Below are positions 14,914-22,301 of a stretch of 23,669 nucleotides of DNA, piece after piece. The notes under the pieces were generated by a model. It did not search any database and was not told the origin of the DNA. It saw nothing but the letters and a program-made list of their open reading frames with translations. The DNA lies in the NCBI GenBank assembly GCA_937876395.1, contig CALEIM010000028.1, forward strand, positions 1 to 23,669, read 5' to 3'. The stretch's first letter is position 1, and the number at the start of each line of letters is the position of its first letter. The DNA comes from an uncultured Wenzhouxiangella sp. Its GTDB lineage: Bacteria; Pseudomonadota; Gammaproteobacteria; Xanthomonadales; Wenzhouxiangellaceae. A program made the position numbers and the translations under genes.

Positions 14914-15220
14914 GCCGGCTGAGCACATCCGCCTCGAAGGCCGCTTGAGCCTGAACGAAGTGCCGGATGTTCATCGTCGTTATCAGGCACGCATTGAAAG
15001 CAGCCCGCCGGCCGTCGTCGATCTTGGCGGCCTGACGGCCAGCGATTCAAGCACCGTCGCCCTGCTGGTCGAATGGCAGGCTGTAGCCGTCGGCCACGGG
15101 CGGCGCATTGAATTTCATGCACCACCGGAAGGCCTGCGAACCATCGCCCGTCTGACCGGGGTTGATCACCTGCTCGGCTGGTCGGATCAGCCAGGCACAG
15201 CGCCTCACCAGGAGTCCTGA
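14900..15220 (+). CDS. mlaB: MlaB, STAS-domain regulatory subunit of the Mla transporter
   Basis: MlaB is the small cytoplasmic STAS-domain protein that binds MlaF and is needed for assembly and activity of the transporter. This 106-residue product has the STAS pattern: RLEGRLSLNEVP at the start, VVDLGGLTASDSSTVALLVEW in the phosphorylation-loop region, and RRIEFHAPPEGLRTIARLTGV with the final helix. Two in-frame ATGs are possible, at 14900 and 14906; neither has a good Shine-Dalgarno sequence, and both overlap mlaC by 8-14 bases, which suggests translational coupling. Position between mlaC and mlaA supports the call; sequence similarity in this family is weak. Confidence 0.88.
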   Translation: MSMNEPAEHIRLEGRLSLNEVPDVHRRYQARIESSPPAVVDLGGLTASDSSTVALLVEWQAVAVGHGRRIEFHAPPEGLRTIARLTGVDHLLGWSDQPGTAPHQES

Positions 15221-15222
15221 CC

Positions 15223-15975
15223 ATGAATTTCCGCTTACCTGGCCGCTCTTTTCTCGTCATCGGCCTCGTGCTGGCCCTGTCCGCCTGTGCCACCACCGCG
15301 CCGCCCCCTGAAGAACGCCACCCGCACGACCCTTGGGAACCGTTCAACCGCAACATCCATGACTTCAATATGGCCGCCGACCGGGCCGTACTCCGGCCGT
15401 TGGCGAAAGGCTATGACAAGATCACGCCGGCGCCAGCCCAGCGCGGAATCCGCAATTTTTTCACCAATCTGCGCTCGCCGGTGACCATGCTCAACCTGCT
15501 GCTGCAGGGCCGCCCGGTTGATGCCGGCACTCAGCTCAAGCGCTTTTTTGTCAATACTGTCTACGGCATCGGCGGTCTGTTTGACATCGCCAGCGCCGGC
15601 GGCATCGAGACCTACGACGAAGATTTCGGCCAGACCATGGCAGTGTGGGGCTGGAACCAAAGTCGCTACCTGGTGCTGCCGTTTCTGGGCCCATCAACCC
15701 TGCGCGACGGCATCGGCCGGGTTCCCGACGCCTACGCCAACGTCGCCTGGCGCCTGGCGCTGGAAGAATCGTCCTACGTTCTGATCGGACTCAACGTCAT
15801 CCAGATCCGGCACTCGCTGCTGCCGCTCGACGATGACCTCGAATCAGCCTTCGACTCCTACAGCTTCATGCGCGACGGCTGGTTGCAGCGCCGCGACCAC
15901 CTGATCCACGAAGGCGAAAGCCAGCTTCCCGACTACGAGCAGTTCCTGGATGAGGACTGGGAAGACTGGGATTAG
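15223..15975 (+). CDS. mlaA: MlaA (VacJ), outer-membrane lipoprotein of the Mla system
   Basis: MlaA sits in the outer membrane as a ring-shaped lipoprotein that removes misplaced outer-leaflet phospholipids and hands them to MlaC. The 250 residues begin with a lipoprotein signal and lipobox LSAC (Cys22). Family motifs follow: DPWEPFNRNIHDFN, RNFFTNLRSPVTMLNLLLQG, RFFVNTVYGIGGLFDIAS, EDFGQTMAVWG and YLVLPFLGPSTLRDGIG. The C-terminus is strongly acidic (DEDWEDWD). AGGAG inside the end of mlaB precedes the ATG at 15223; the genes are 2 bases apart. In E. coli mlaA is unlinked from mlaFEDCB, whereas here all six genes form one operon. Confidence 0.96.
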   Translation: MNFRLPGRSFLVIGLVLALSACATTAPPPEERHPHDPWEPFNRNIHDFNMAADRAVLRPLAKGYDKITPAPAQRGIRNFFTNLRSPVTMLNLLLQGRPVDAGTQLKRFFVNTVYGIGGLFDIASAGGIETYDEDFGQTMAVWGWNQSRYLVLPFLGPSTLRDGIGRVPDAYANVAWRLALEESSYVLIGLNVIQIRHSLLPLDDDLESAFDSYSFMRDGWLQRRDHLIHEGESQLPDYEQFLDEDWEDWD

Positions 15976-16004
15976 ACACGCGGCACTCTGGAGCAAGCAA
16001 TTTC

Positions 16005-16910
16005 CTAGCTGTACATATCGAGCAGATAGCCCAGCCGATTGCGCACCCAGTGACTGACTGGCGTCAGTTTCACGCCCAGACGCCGCTCAAGCATGTCACT
16101 GCCGATCATCAAACCACCCTCAACGCTGGCGTAGCCCTCGTACACGCTGGCGATGACCGTCGCGGTGTGCGCGCTGCCGGTGAGCTGACTCAGGCCCGAG
16201 ACAAATGCATCGCTGGCTACCGGAGCAAAGTGCACTTCACGCCGATAGACCTCGGCCAGCAACTGCCCCAGCTCCGGTCCGGTCAGCGCTTCCGGGCTGG
16301 CAATATCGAGCTCTTCTCCAACCACATCAGCCGTCAGGCAGGCCACCGCAACCCGTCCCTGATCTTCCGTAGCCGTCCAGCTAATACGGTGGTCTACCGG
16401 CAGCGGTGGATAGCTGAGCCGGCCGTGGTCGCGGATTTCGCGAATGATATGCGGCCAAACCAGATTGGCCAGATACAGGCTCGGACGCAGAATCACCACC
16501 GGCTGGTCTGACGACAGCAGACGCTCGCACAGGCGGCGCATACTGCTGACAAACGGCCCTGGCGGCATCGCCTCGCCGCAGTAGCCGCTGGTGGTAAAGA
16601 CGATGCGCTCAAGCCCCTCCGCGCGGCTGGCGGCAAGCACGTTGTCGACGATCCGGGTCGACTCGGGCAAATTAGGCATCGTTGGCAGATGAAAGAAAAG
16701 CGCGTCGGTGCCGGCCACTGCCGCACGGACTTGTTCGGCATCGAGCAAATCAGCGGCGACCTTGTCGACCCGCCCCGGCAACTGCTCTTCGGCAATCTGC
16801 AGATCACGGCAGGCCGCGCGCACCTCGAAACCCGCCTCAACAGCGGCCTCAACCACCGGGTGTCCCTGCGTTCCGGTGGCGCCAAAAACCAGCAAGCGTT
16901 GGATTGTCAT
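16005..16910 (-). CDS. NmrA-like / SDR-type NAD(P)-binding protein
   Basis: A Rossmann-fold protein of the atypical short-chain dehydrogenase (NmrA/HSCARG) group, 301 residues. The dinucleotide-binding motif VFGATGTQGHPVVEAA is at residues 6-21, followed by VRAACRD and the strand ALFFHLPTMPN. FTTSGYCG aligns with the region that carries the catalytic Ser in classical members; no clear YxxxK motif is visible, so the protein may sense NAD(P) rather than catalyse. The target or substrate is unknown. I chose ATG 16910, preceded by GGAG about 9 bases upstream. It converges with mlaA (29-base gap) and diverges from the M3 peptidase gene (78-base gap) and is a single-gene unit. Confidence 0.8.
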   Translation of the reverse strand: MTIQRLLVFGATGTQGHPVVEAAVEAGFEVRAACRDLQIAEEQLPGRVDKVAADLLDAEQVRAAVAGTDALFFHLPTMPNLPESTRIVDNVLAASRAEGLERIVFTTSGYCGEAMPPGPFVSSMRRLCERLLSSDQPVVILRPSLYLANLVWPHIIREIRDHGRLSYPPLPVDHRISWTATEDQGRVAVACLTADVVGEELDIASPEALTGPELGQLLAEVYRREVHFAPVASDAFVSGLSQLTGSAHTATVIASVYEGYASVEGGLMIGSDMLERRLGVKLTPVSHWVRNRLGYLLDMYS

Positions 16911-16988
16911 GTGTGCATTCTCCGTGTGGCCTACATTCGGAAACTCAAGCATACCGCCGTTTTATTCCTGTAGTACCATGCCCACGCC

Positions 16989-19193
16989 ATGAGCACGACG
17001 ATAATCCGAATCGGCCTGCTGACTTTGATGCTGAGCGTTGTGGCCGGCTGCGGCGATCAGCAGGCGGACGAAGGCCCCGGGCCGGTCCGCGAGATCGCCG
17101 AGCGTCCGGCAACGGCACTGCGCACCAACCCCATCGAATCAGACCAGCGCACGCCGCTGGGTGCGCCGCCATTCCATGAAATCCGCGCTGACGACTTTCT
17201 GCCCGCGCTGGAGGCAGCCACTACAGCTGCCAACCGCGCCATTGGCGAAATTACTGACCAGCCGCAGCCGCCAACTTTCGACAACACGCTCCTGGCCCTG
17301 ATCGCTGCCGAGCGCGCCATCGGTCGAATCGCGCGACTGTGGTATGGCCTGCTGGCGGTCAGCGACGACTCCGGCATGGAAGAGATTGCTGCGGAAATGG
17401 CCAGCCGGCTGAGCGGACACCAGCGGCGGGTTTTATCCGACCGTGCCCTGTACGAACGCATTGAGTCGCTTCAGCAAAACCTGCCGGCAGCAGCCGAGCC
17501 GGAGCAGCAACGACTGGCCATGGAAACCTGGCGTCGCTTTCGCCGCGCCGGAGCCCATCTGAACCAGCCAGATCGTGAGCGACTTGGCGAGATTGACCTT
17601 GAGCTTGCCGCACTTGACGAAACCTACGCGCGTGCCCGGCGCTCGGCCAGCCATCGCCACGAACTGCTGATCGAGGACGGTACACGGCTCGACGGCCTGC
17701 CCGATACCCTGCTGCGCCTGGCCGAGCGCAGCGCCCGCGACCGCGGCCATGAGCGCGGCTGGGCGTTTACCCTGCACGCGCACAGCTTCTATCCTTTCAT
17801 GCGCCACTTTGCCGGGCGCGAGGAACGTCGCCAGCTCTACCGTGACTGGATGACCCGCTACCGCGATCGGCTGCGCAGCGACGAAGACCTGGGCCACCTG
17901 ATCGAACGCATCGCCCGGCTGCGTGCCGAGCGCGCCGAACTGCTTGGCTTCGACAGTCATCTCGATTACCTGCTTGATGACGGCACCCTGACCGACCGCG
18001 ATCAGCTCGAAACGCTGCTGGCACAGCTTGGCCAGGCCGCCCGCAACAGCGCCCAACAGGAGCGTGTCGAGCTCGAAGCCCTGGCCGAAGCCGACGGCGT
18101 CGATTCGCTCGAAGCCTGGGACTGGTGGTACTACCGCCAGCGCCTGCTGGAGACACGCCAGGCCGACGGGCCTGTGCCGAACGTGGAAGAATGGTTGAGC
18201 ATCGATCGCGTGCTTGACGGCCTGTTTGGCCTGGCCAACCGCCTTTGGGGCCTGCGTTTTCATCCACGCACCGAAATTCCCGGCTGGCACATCGACGTAA
18301 CGGCCTGGGAAGCGCGCGACGCCAGGGGCGAAACGCTCGGTCTGCTCTATCTTGATCTGCAGCATCGGCCCGGCAAGCAGGGCGGCGCCTGGACCTCGCA
18401 CTATCGCCTGCAGCACCGCGCCGACGGTGAGCGCGTCACCCCGGTACTGGCCATCGTCGCCAACGGGCCGCCGGCCACCGCCGGCCTGCCCTCACTGCTT
18501 TCACCGGAACAGACCGTCACCCTGTTTCACGAATTTGGCCATGCCCTGCACGGCCTGCTGTCCGACGTGGACTACGCACCCCTGGCCGGCACCAATGTGG
18601 CAGCGGACTTCGTCGAGTTTCCCGCCCTGCTGCTGGAGCGCTGGGCACTGCAGCCGCAGATTCTGCGCATCTACGCCTGGCACCATGAAAGCGGAGCGCC
18701 AATGGACGATGCAATCATTGACTCCATCAAGGCCTTTTCAACCGCCAGCAGCGGTCTGGAAACGCTGGAGTTTCTCGCTGCCATTGAACTGGATCTGGCC
18801 CTGCACGGAGTTGGAATCGGGGCCGTTCCCGATCTCGACCAGGCTGAACAGGCAGTGCGCACAAAGCTTGATCTGCCAGCCTTCCTTTCCCCCCGCCACC
18901 ACGGCGGCGGCCTGGCCAGCCTGTTTGCCCAGCGACGCCAGGGCGGCGATTTTCGAACGCTGTGGTCCGAGCTGCTGGCCGCTGACGCCTTCGGCGCCTT
19001 CATCGAAGGCGGCCTGATGAATCGCGAGCTGGCCGACCAGCTCAGGGATGAAGTGCTCGCGCGCGGCAATTCACGCGATCCGATGGATTCCTGGCGGGCT
19101 TTTCGCGGCCGCGCCCCACAGATTGATGCCCTGCTTGAAGCGCGCGGGCTGAAGCTGTCTCAGCCCGAAGCAAACACGCCCAGCGGCGAGTAA
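16989..19193 (+). CDS. M3-family zinc metallopeptidase lipoprotein (oligopeptidase/Dcp-like)
   Basis: A 734-residue member of the thimet oligopeptidase/peptidyl-dipeptidase (M3) family, whose members cleave short peptides. A lipoprotein signal with lipobox VAGC (Cys21) places it at a membrane facing the periplasm; no Asp follows the Cys at +2, so the outer membrane is likely. The catalytic core has HEFGH (514-518) and the third zinc ligand Glu543, exactly 25 residues after the second His. The C-terminus is recognisable (LWSELLAADAF, ending APQIDALLEARGL). The segment at 642-659 is odd. Relatives carry a His/Gly/Tyr-rich loop of the type HxFxxGYAAGYYxY there, whereas this protein reads LASLFAQRRQGGDFRT. 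No Shine-Dalgarno sequence is seen. The 3' end overlaps the convergent DUF1501 gene by 34 bases. Confidence 0.88.
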   Translation: MSTTIIRIGLLTLMLSVVAGCGDQQADEGPGPVREIAERPATALRTNPIESDQRTPLGAPPFHEIRADDFLPALEAATTAANRAIGEITDQPQPPTFDNTLLALIAAERAIGRIARLWYGLLAVSDDSGMEEIAAEMASRLSGHQRRVLSDRALYERIESLQQNLPAAAEPEQQRLAMETWRRFRRAGAHLNQPDRERLGEIDLELAALDETYARARRSASHRHELLIEDGTRLDGLPDTLLRLAERSARDRGHERGWAFTLHAHSFYPFMRHFAGREERRQLYRDWMTRYRDRLRSDEDLGHLIERIARLRAERAELLGFDSHLDYLLDDGTLTDRDQLETLLAQLGQAARNSAQQERVELEALAEADGVDSLEAWDWWYYRQRLLETRQADGPVPNVEEWLSIDRVLDGLFGLANRLWGLRFHPRTEIPGWHIDVTAWEARDARGETLGLLYLDLQHRPGKQGGAWTSHYRLQHRADGERVTPVLAIVANGPPATAGLPSLLSPEQTVTLFHEFGHALHGLLSDVDYAPLAGTNVAADFVEFPALLLERWALQPQILRIYAWHHESGAPMDDAIIDSIKAFSTASSGLETLEFLAAIELDLALHGVGIGAVPDLDQAEQAVRTKLDLPAFLSPRHHGGGLASLFAQRRQGGDFRTLWSELLAADAFGAFIEGGLMNRELADQLRDEVLARGNSRDPMDSWRAFRGRAPQIDALLEARGLKLSQPEANTPSGE

Positions 19194-20506
19194 CTGCCGA
19201 TCTCAGGGAATATCGCGTTGAGCTGACCCGGGCTCAGGCCCATGCGTGCTACCAGCGCTTCAGACAGCAGATCACGAAAATCACCGGTGCTGGCCAGATC
19301 CTGGCCATCCAGCAGGGCGCTGGAATCCAGCCCCGGGAAAACCCCGTGCATGCCGCCATTCACGCGCCCACCCAGCGCCAGCATCACATTGCCATGACCA
19401 TGATCTGTGCCGGCCGACTGGTTCGGCCGAATTTTGCGGCCAAACTCGCTCAACACAACCACATTCACCCGGTTCATGAGATTTCCCTGGGCGGCCGCGG
19501 CAAGATCCGTATAAAACGCATCGAGCGCGCGCGACAGCTCCTCGACGCGATTGCCGTAGGCATCGTAGTGGCCTGGATTTCCAGGCTGCGGGACACCCTG
19601 CCCGGCATGAGAATCCCAACCGCCGTAATCGACGGTCGCGGCCACCAGGCCCAGATCCAGCTTGATCATCTGAGCCAGGCTTTTGAGCTGGCGGCCAAGA
19701 CTGGTGTTCGGATAGCTGGCGTTGCCGTCGGGCTGGTAGGCGTCAAAGTTGATTTCGCCCATTGCCGACAGTGCGTCAGCCGTGCCTCGGCCGGCCTCCA
19801 ACAGCGGACCGCTGCCACTAGCCCACAGCGACCCGATGCGGTCACGTGCTCCCTGGTGGCCAGCAATATCACCGTTACTGCTGCCCCAGGACCAGTGAAA
19901 ACCATCGACCTGAAAGTCGCTTGGCGAGGCTACGGTCAGCGCATCCCGCGATCCAATCAGAGACATCGGACGGGTACCGGCCATGCCAATGACCGGCGCA
20001 ATGGCTGCCTGCGGCAAGCCGTTGGCTACGGCCAGATAGCGCGTCAACCAGCCGTCGGGGGTCGATTTGCTACCCGGTGTGCCAAGATCCATCCACGCCT
20101 GGGCATCAAAATGACTGCGCGACAGATGGGTGGGCATGCCCATGCCCTGAACGATTGCCAGATGCCCCTCGTTCCACAGACGATGCAGCCATTTTGGTGC
20201 GCTGCCAACGCTGTCGCCCGTTGCCCCGCCGGCACGCGGGTGCAGCGCCCATTGACTGTTGATCTGGCGCAGACTGCTTTCCGGAATGGTCAGGCCCGCG
20301 CGCAGCATTTCATAGTGCCAGCGCTCCGGGCCGGCATACGGAACGACCAGATGCAGGCCGTCGATTCCGCCACGCAAAAACAGATAAATCAGCACATCGT
20401 TGCTGGTCCGCCCACTTGCACCGGCCGGCTGAAACAGCGCCGAAACCGGGACTGCTCCCAGCGCAGCGGCCGCACAGCAGCCCTTGAGAAAGGAACGGCG
20501 TTTCAT
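19160..20506 (-). CDS. DUF1501 family protein with Tat signal
   Basis: DUF1501 proteins have an alkaline-phosphatase/sulfatase-like fold and are commonly encoded beside DUF1800 proteins; their biochemical role is not established. The 448-residue product starts with a twin-arginine signal, RRSFLKG followed by an alanine-rich hydrophobic stretch, so it should be exported folded. Family motifs are LFLRGGIDGLHLVVPY, HPRAGG, YGGWDSHAGQG, and VVVLSEFGRKIRPN followed by GTDHGHGNVMLALGG. The histidines and aspartates in the last two may bind metal. I chose the ATG at 20506: it overlaps the DUF1800 stop by 4 bases and starts the signal peptide properly. A longer reading from 20599 would bury the Tat motif. 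Confidence 0.92.
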   Translation of the reverse strand: MKRRSFLKGCCAAAALGAVPVSALFQPAGASGRTSNDVLIYLFLRGGIDGLHLVVPYAGPERWHYEMLRAGLTIPESSLRQINSQWALHPRAGGATGDSVGSAPKWLHRLWNEGHLAIVQGMGMPTHLSRSHFDAQAWMDLGTPGSKSTPDGWLTRYLAVANGLPQAAIAPVIGMAGTRPMSLIGSRDALTVASPSDFQVDGFHWSWGSSNGDIAGHQGARDRIGSLWASGSGPLLEAGRGTADALSAMGEINFDAYQPDGNASYPNTSLGRQLKSLAQMIKLDLGLVAATVDYGGWDSHAGQGVPQPGNPGHYDAYGNRVEELSRALDAFYTDLAAAAQGNLMNRVNVVVLSEFGRKIRPNQSAGTDHGHGNVMLALGGRVNGGMHGVFPGLDSSALLDGQDLASTGDFRDLLSEALVARMGLSPGQLNAIFPEIGSYSPLGVFASG

Positions 20507-22203
20507 CGCTGGTGAAACTCCGGCAGCATCATGATCATGGCCACCGTCGCGCGCAGTCGCGGCGGCGTGTAGTGGGCGCTCAAATTGGCTGCGCTCCATG
20601 TGCCATCCGGGTAACCCTGCTCTATATCCAGAACTGCATCTGGCCCGGCGTTCTGGCGGAGAAAGTCAATCAAGTTCGCCCGTCTGGATGCCGCGACTTC
20701 CCGGCTAATCAGCCGCTCAAGCCAGAAATCCACCAGGTTTTTCGCACTGCGCTGTGCAGTCGGCACAGCGGCTACGGTCAAACTGTGGATCTGCAGCAGG
20801 TAATTGCTGTTGTCGGGATCACGCAGCTCGGGAAGTCGGCTGAGCAGGCGCCAACTCTGGCCAAGTGCGGATGCCGAAGACCAGCGATCGGCGCTATCGG
20901 GATAACCGTCGGGCGATGGCCAGTTGTAGCAGTCGTGACCGGTCTGACGAAGCCGGGCGAACAGCTCGTCATACGGTGCCCAGCCCGTGTCCGGCTGTGG
21001 CTCGATTTCCGCTTCCGTTTTGCGCAGTGCCGCGCACAGCAGCTCGAACGGCCGCCTGAGCTTGCTGCCGAACTGCCCTGTGGCCTCGGCCTGAAGCACA
21101 ATATGCCGCACCACCAGCGCAATCTGCTGATCAGATTCCCAGTTGTCCTGCCAGACATCGGCCGCCGACTCCACCAGTGCCGGCGACGGCTCATCGGCAA
21201 GCAGGCGGCGACACAGTTTGGTGCACAGATGCCGTGCCGTCTGTCGATGCTGACACAGCCAGTCCATGCACAGCGCGGCCTCATCCTGACCGAGCGGAGC
21301 AACCCATTTACCGAGCACGAATTTGTAGCCGTGCTCGTGCCAGTTGGCGTAGTAAAGGAATTCACCGGTATCGTATTCCGGACCGTCGGGCAGCGCCCAA
21401 TGGCCATTACGCAGGGTCCAGCCGGTAAAGCAGCGCGCCACCGCATACACATCGACATCGCTGTAGCCAATCGCCAATCCATCGGCGCCGATCGGTATCT
21501 CGTCTGGCGACGCGCCGGGATGATAGACATCCGAACCCAAAGTGTGCAACTCAAGCAGCTCACGGGCCCAGTTTTCGTTATAGCCGCCGGTGCGATTGTC
21601 CTTGTTGTCGAGATAGCTCAGCATGGCCGCAGAGCGCGCTACCTGATCGAGCATGCTGCGAAAACTGCCCAGCGCATCGGGGCGAATCGCGTCGCGGTCA
21701 TAGGGCACAAAGATCGGGGCAATGCCGAATTCCCAGCCGTAAACGCTGAAGTGGTCATGCCAAAAGCCGACCATCAGCTCGTACAATTGGCGGCGGGAAT
21801 ACAGCGCGCGCATCAGATGCGCGGCCCGGGTTTCCCAGACTGGCAGACTGCGCTGCGAGCCGGTGCTCATGTCGCCGCGAACATAATCTGCCCAAAGCTG
21901 GCTGGCCGACAGGTTCAGGGTCTGGTAGCCGGCCGCGGTAATTCGCTGCTCAAGATCGCTGTCATCAATGGACTGCCAGGCCAACTGCCAATCCAGCCAG
22001 GCTTCAAGCTGGGCTTGCGGGGTTGAAGCAAGGGACAGGTATTTCTGAACATCGGCTGGCCGGGCACCGAAGCTGAGTCGTTCCAGAATACGCAAGGCAG
22101 CCTGCCGCGGGTGACCTGACTCGTCAGAAAAGCGGTCGGCGAAAATACGATCTCCGCTTCCCCCGGCGGTCTCGGCGTGGCTCCCCCGGGTGGTGAAGTC
22201 CAT
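20503..22203 (-). CDS. DUF1800 family protein
   Basis: A 566-residue DUF1800 protein, the usual partner of DUF1501; the pair is found widely in environmental proteobacteria and planctomycetes with no proven function. Family landmarks are LSFGARPADVQKYL near the N-terminus, GFWHDHFSVYG, MLSYLDNKDN, NENWARELLELHTLG, GYSDVDVYAVARCFTGW and RRPFELLCAALR. No signal peptide or membrane segment is visible. The frame is open upstream as far as the ggt end, but I found no start codon before the ATG at 22203. Residues GDRIFADRFSDESG resemble a short IFxDxF-type linker that I associate with exported proteins of Xanthomonadales (recollection, not checked). The stop overlaps the DUF1501 start (ATGA), so the genes are coupled. 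Confidence 0.9.
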   Translation of the reverse strand: MDFTTRGSHAETAGGSGDRIFADRFSDESGHPRQAALRILERLSFGARPADVQKYLSLASTPQAQLEAWLDWQLAWQSIDDSDLEQRITAAGYQTLNLSASQLWADYVRGDMSTGSQRSLPVWETRAAHLMRALYSRRQLYELMVGFWHDHFSVYGWEFGIAPIFVPYDRDAIRPDALGSFRSMLDQVARSAAMLSYLDNKDNRTGGYNENWARELLELHTLGSDVYHPGASPDEIPIGADGLAIGYSDVDVYAVARCFTGWTLRNGHWALPDGPEYDTGEFLYYANWHEHGYKFVLGKWVAPLGQDEAALCMDWLCQHRQTARHLCTKLCRRLLADEPSPALVESAADVWQDNWESDQQIALVVRHIVLQAEATGQFGSKLRRPFELLCAALRKTEAEIEPQPDTGWAPYDELFARLRQTGHDCYNWPSPDGYPDSADRWSSASALGQSWRLLSRLPELRDPDNSNYLLQIHSLTVAAVPTAQRSAKNLVDFWLERLISREVAASRRANLIDFLRQNAGPDAVLDIEQGYPDGTWSAANLSAHYTPPRLRATVAMIMMLPEFHQR

Positions 22204-22217
22204 GTGCGACAGTCCCG

Positions 22218-22236
22218 AAAGTACAACGGGTACTTT
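22218..22236. promoter_or_regulatory. Dyad AAAGTAC-N5-GTACTTT before the DUF1800 gene
   Basis: A perfect 7-bp inverted repeat with a 5-base spacer, 15 bases upstream of the DUF1800 start. It overlaps a possible minus-10 element on the minus strand (TAAAGT, 22237-22232), so a dimeric regulator bound here would block initiation. It could equally be an mRNA 5' hairpin. The regulator is unknown. Confidence 0.35.
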
Positions 22237-22259
22237 AGCCGAACCAGGCCACGGTTCGC

Positions 22260-22275
22260 TGTGACCGCCGTCACA
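22260..22275 (-). promoter_or_regulatory. CRP/Clp/Vfr-type box TGTGA-N6-TCACA
   Basis: TGTGACCGCCGTCACA matches the consensus half-sites of the CRP family exactly. The dyad extends to 8 bp on each side (GCTGTGAC/GTCACAGC, 22258-22277). Its centre (22267.5) is about 42 bases upstream of the start point predicted from the minus-10-like TAAAGT (22237-22232), the geometry of a class II activator site. This suggests cAMP- or Clp-type control of the DUF1800/DUF1501 pair. The hairpin is also close to the ggt stop codon, but no T-tract follows it, so a terminator is less likely. Confidence 0.5.
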
Positions 22276-22301
22276 GCTACAGCATTGGGTGGTCCTGACG
22301 T

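Noticed and set aside
17433..18416. 327-residue minus-strand frame opposite the M3 peptidase
   Set aside because: It is antisense to a recognisable metallopeptidase, has no Shine-Dalgarno sequence and has no domain I can recognise.
19346..20515. 389-residue plus-strand frame opposite DUF1501
   Set aside because: It is antisense to a recognised Tat-exported protein with conserved motifs; composition fits a GC-rich shadow frame.
20512..22026. 504-residue plus-strand reading frame antisense to DUF1800
   Set aside because: It is the shadow of a high-GC gene whose minus-strand product shows clear DUF1800 motifs; the antisense product is low in recognisable motifs and has no start signal.
22258..22277. 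Intrinsic terminator of ggt
   Set aside because: The hairpin is strong but no T-tract follows on the minus strand; the exact TGTGA-N6-TCACA pattern and promoter spacing fit a CRP-type site better.
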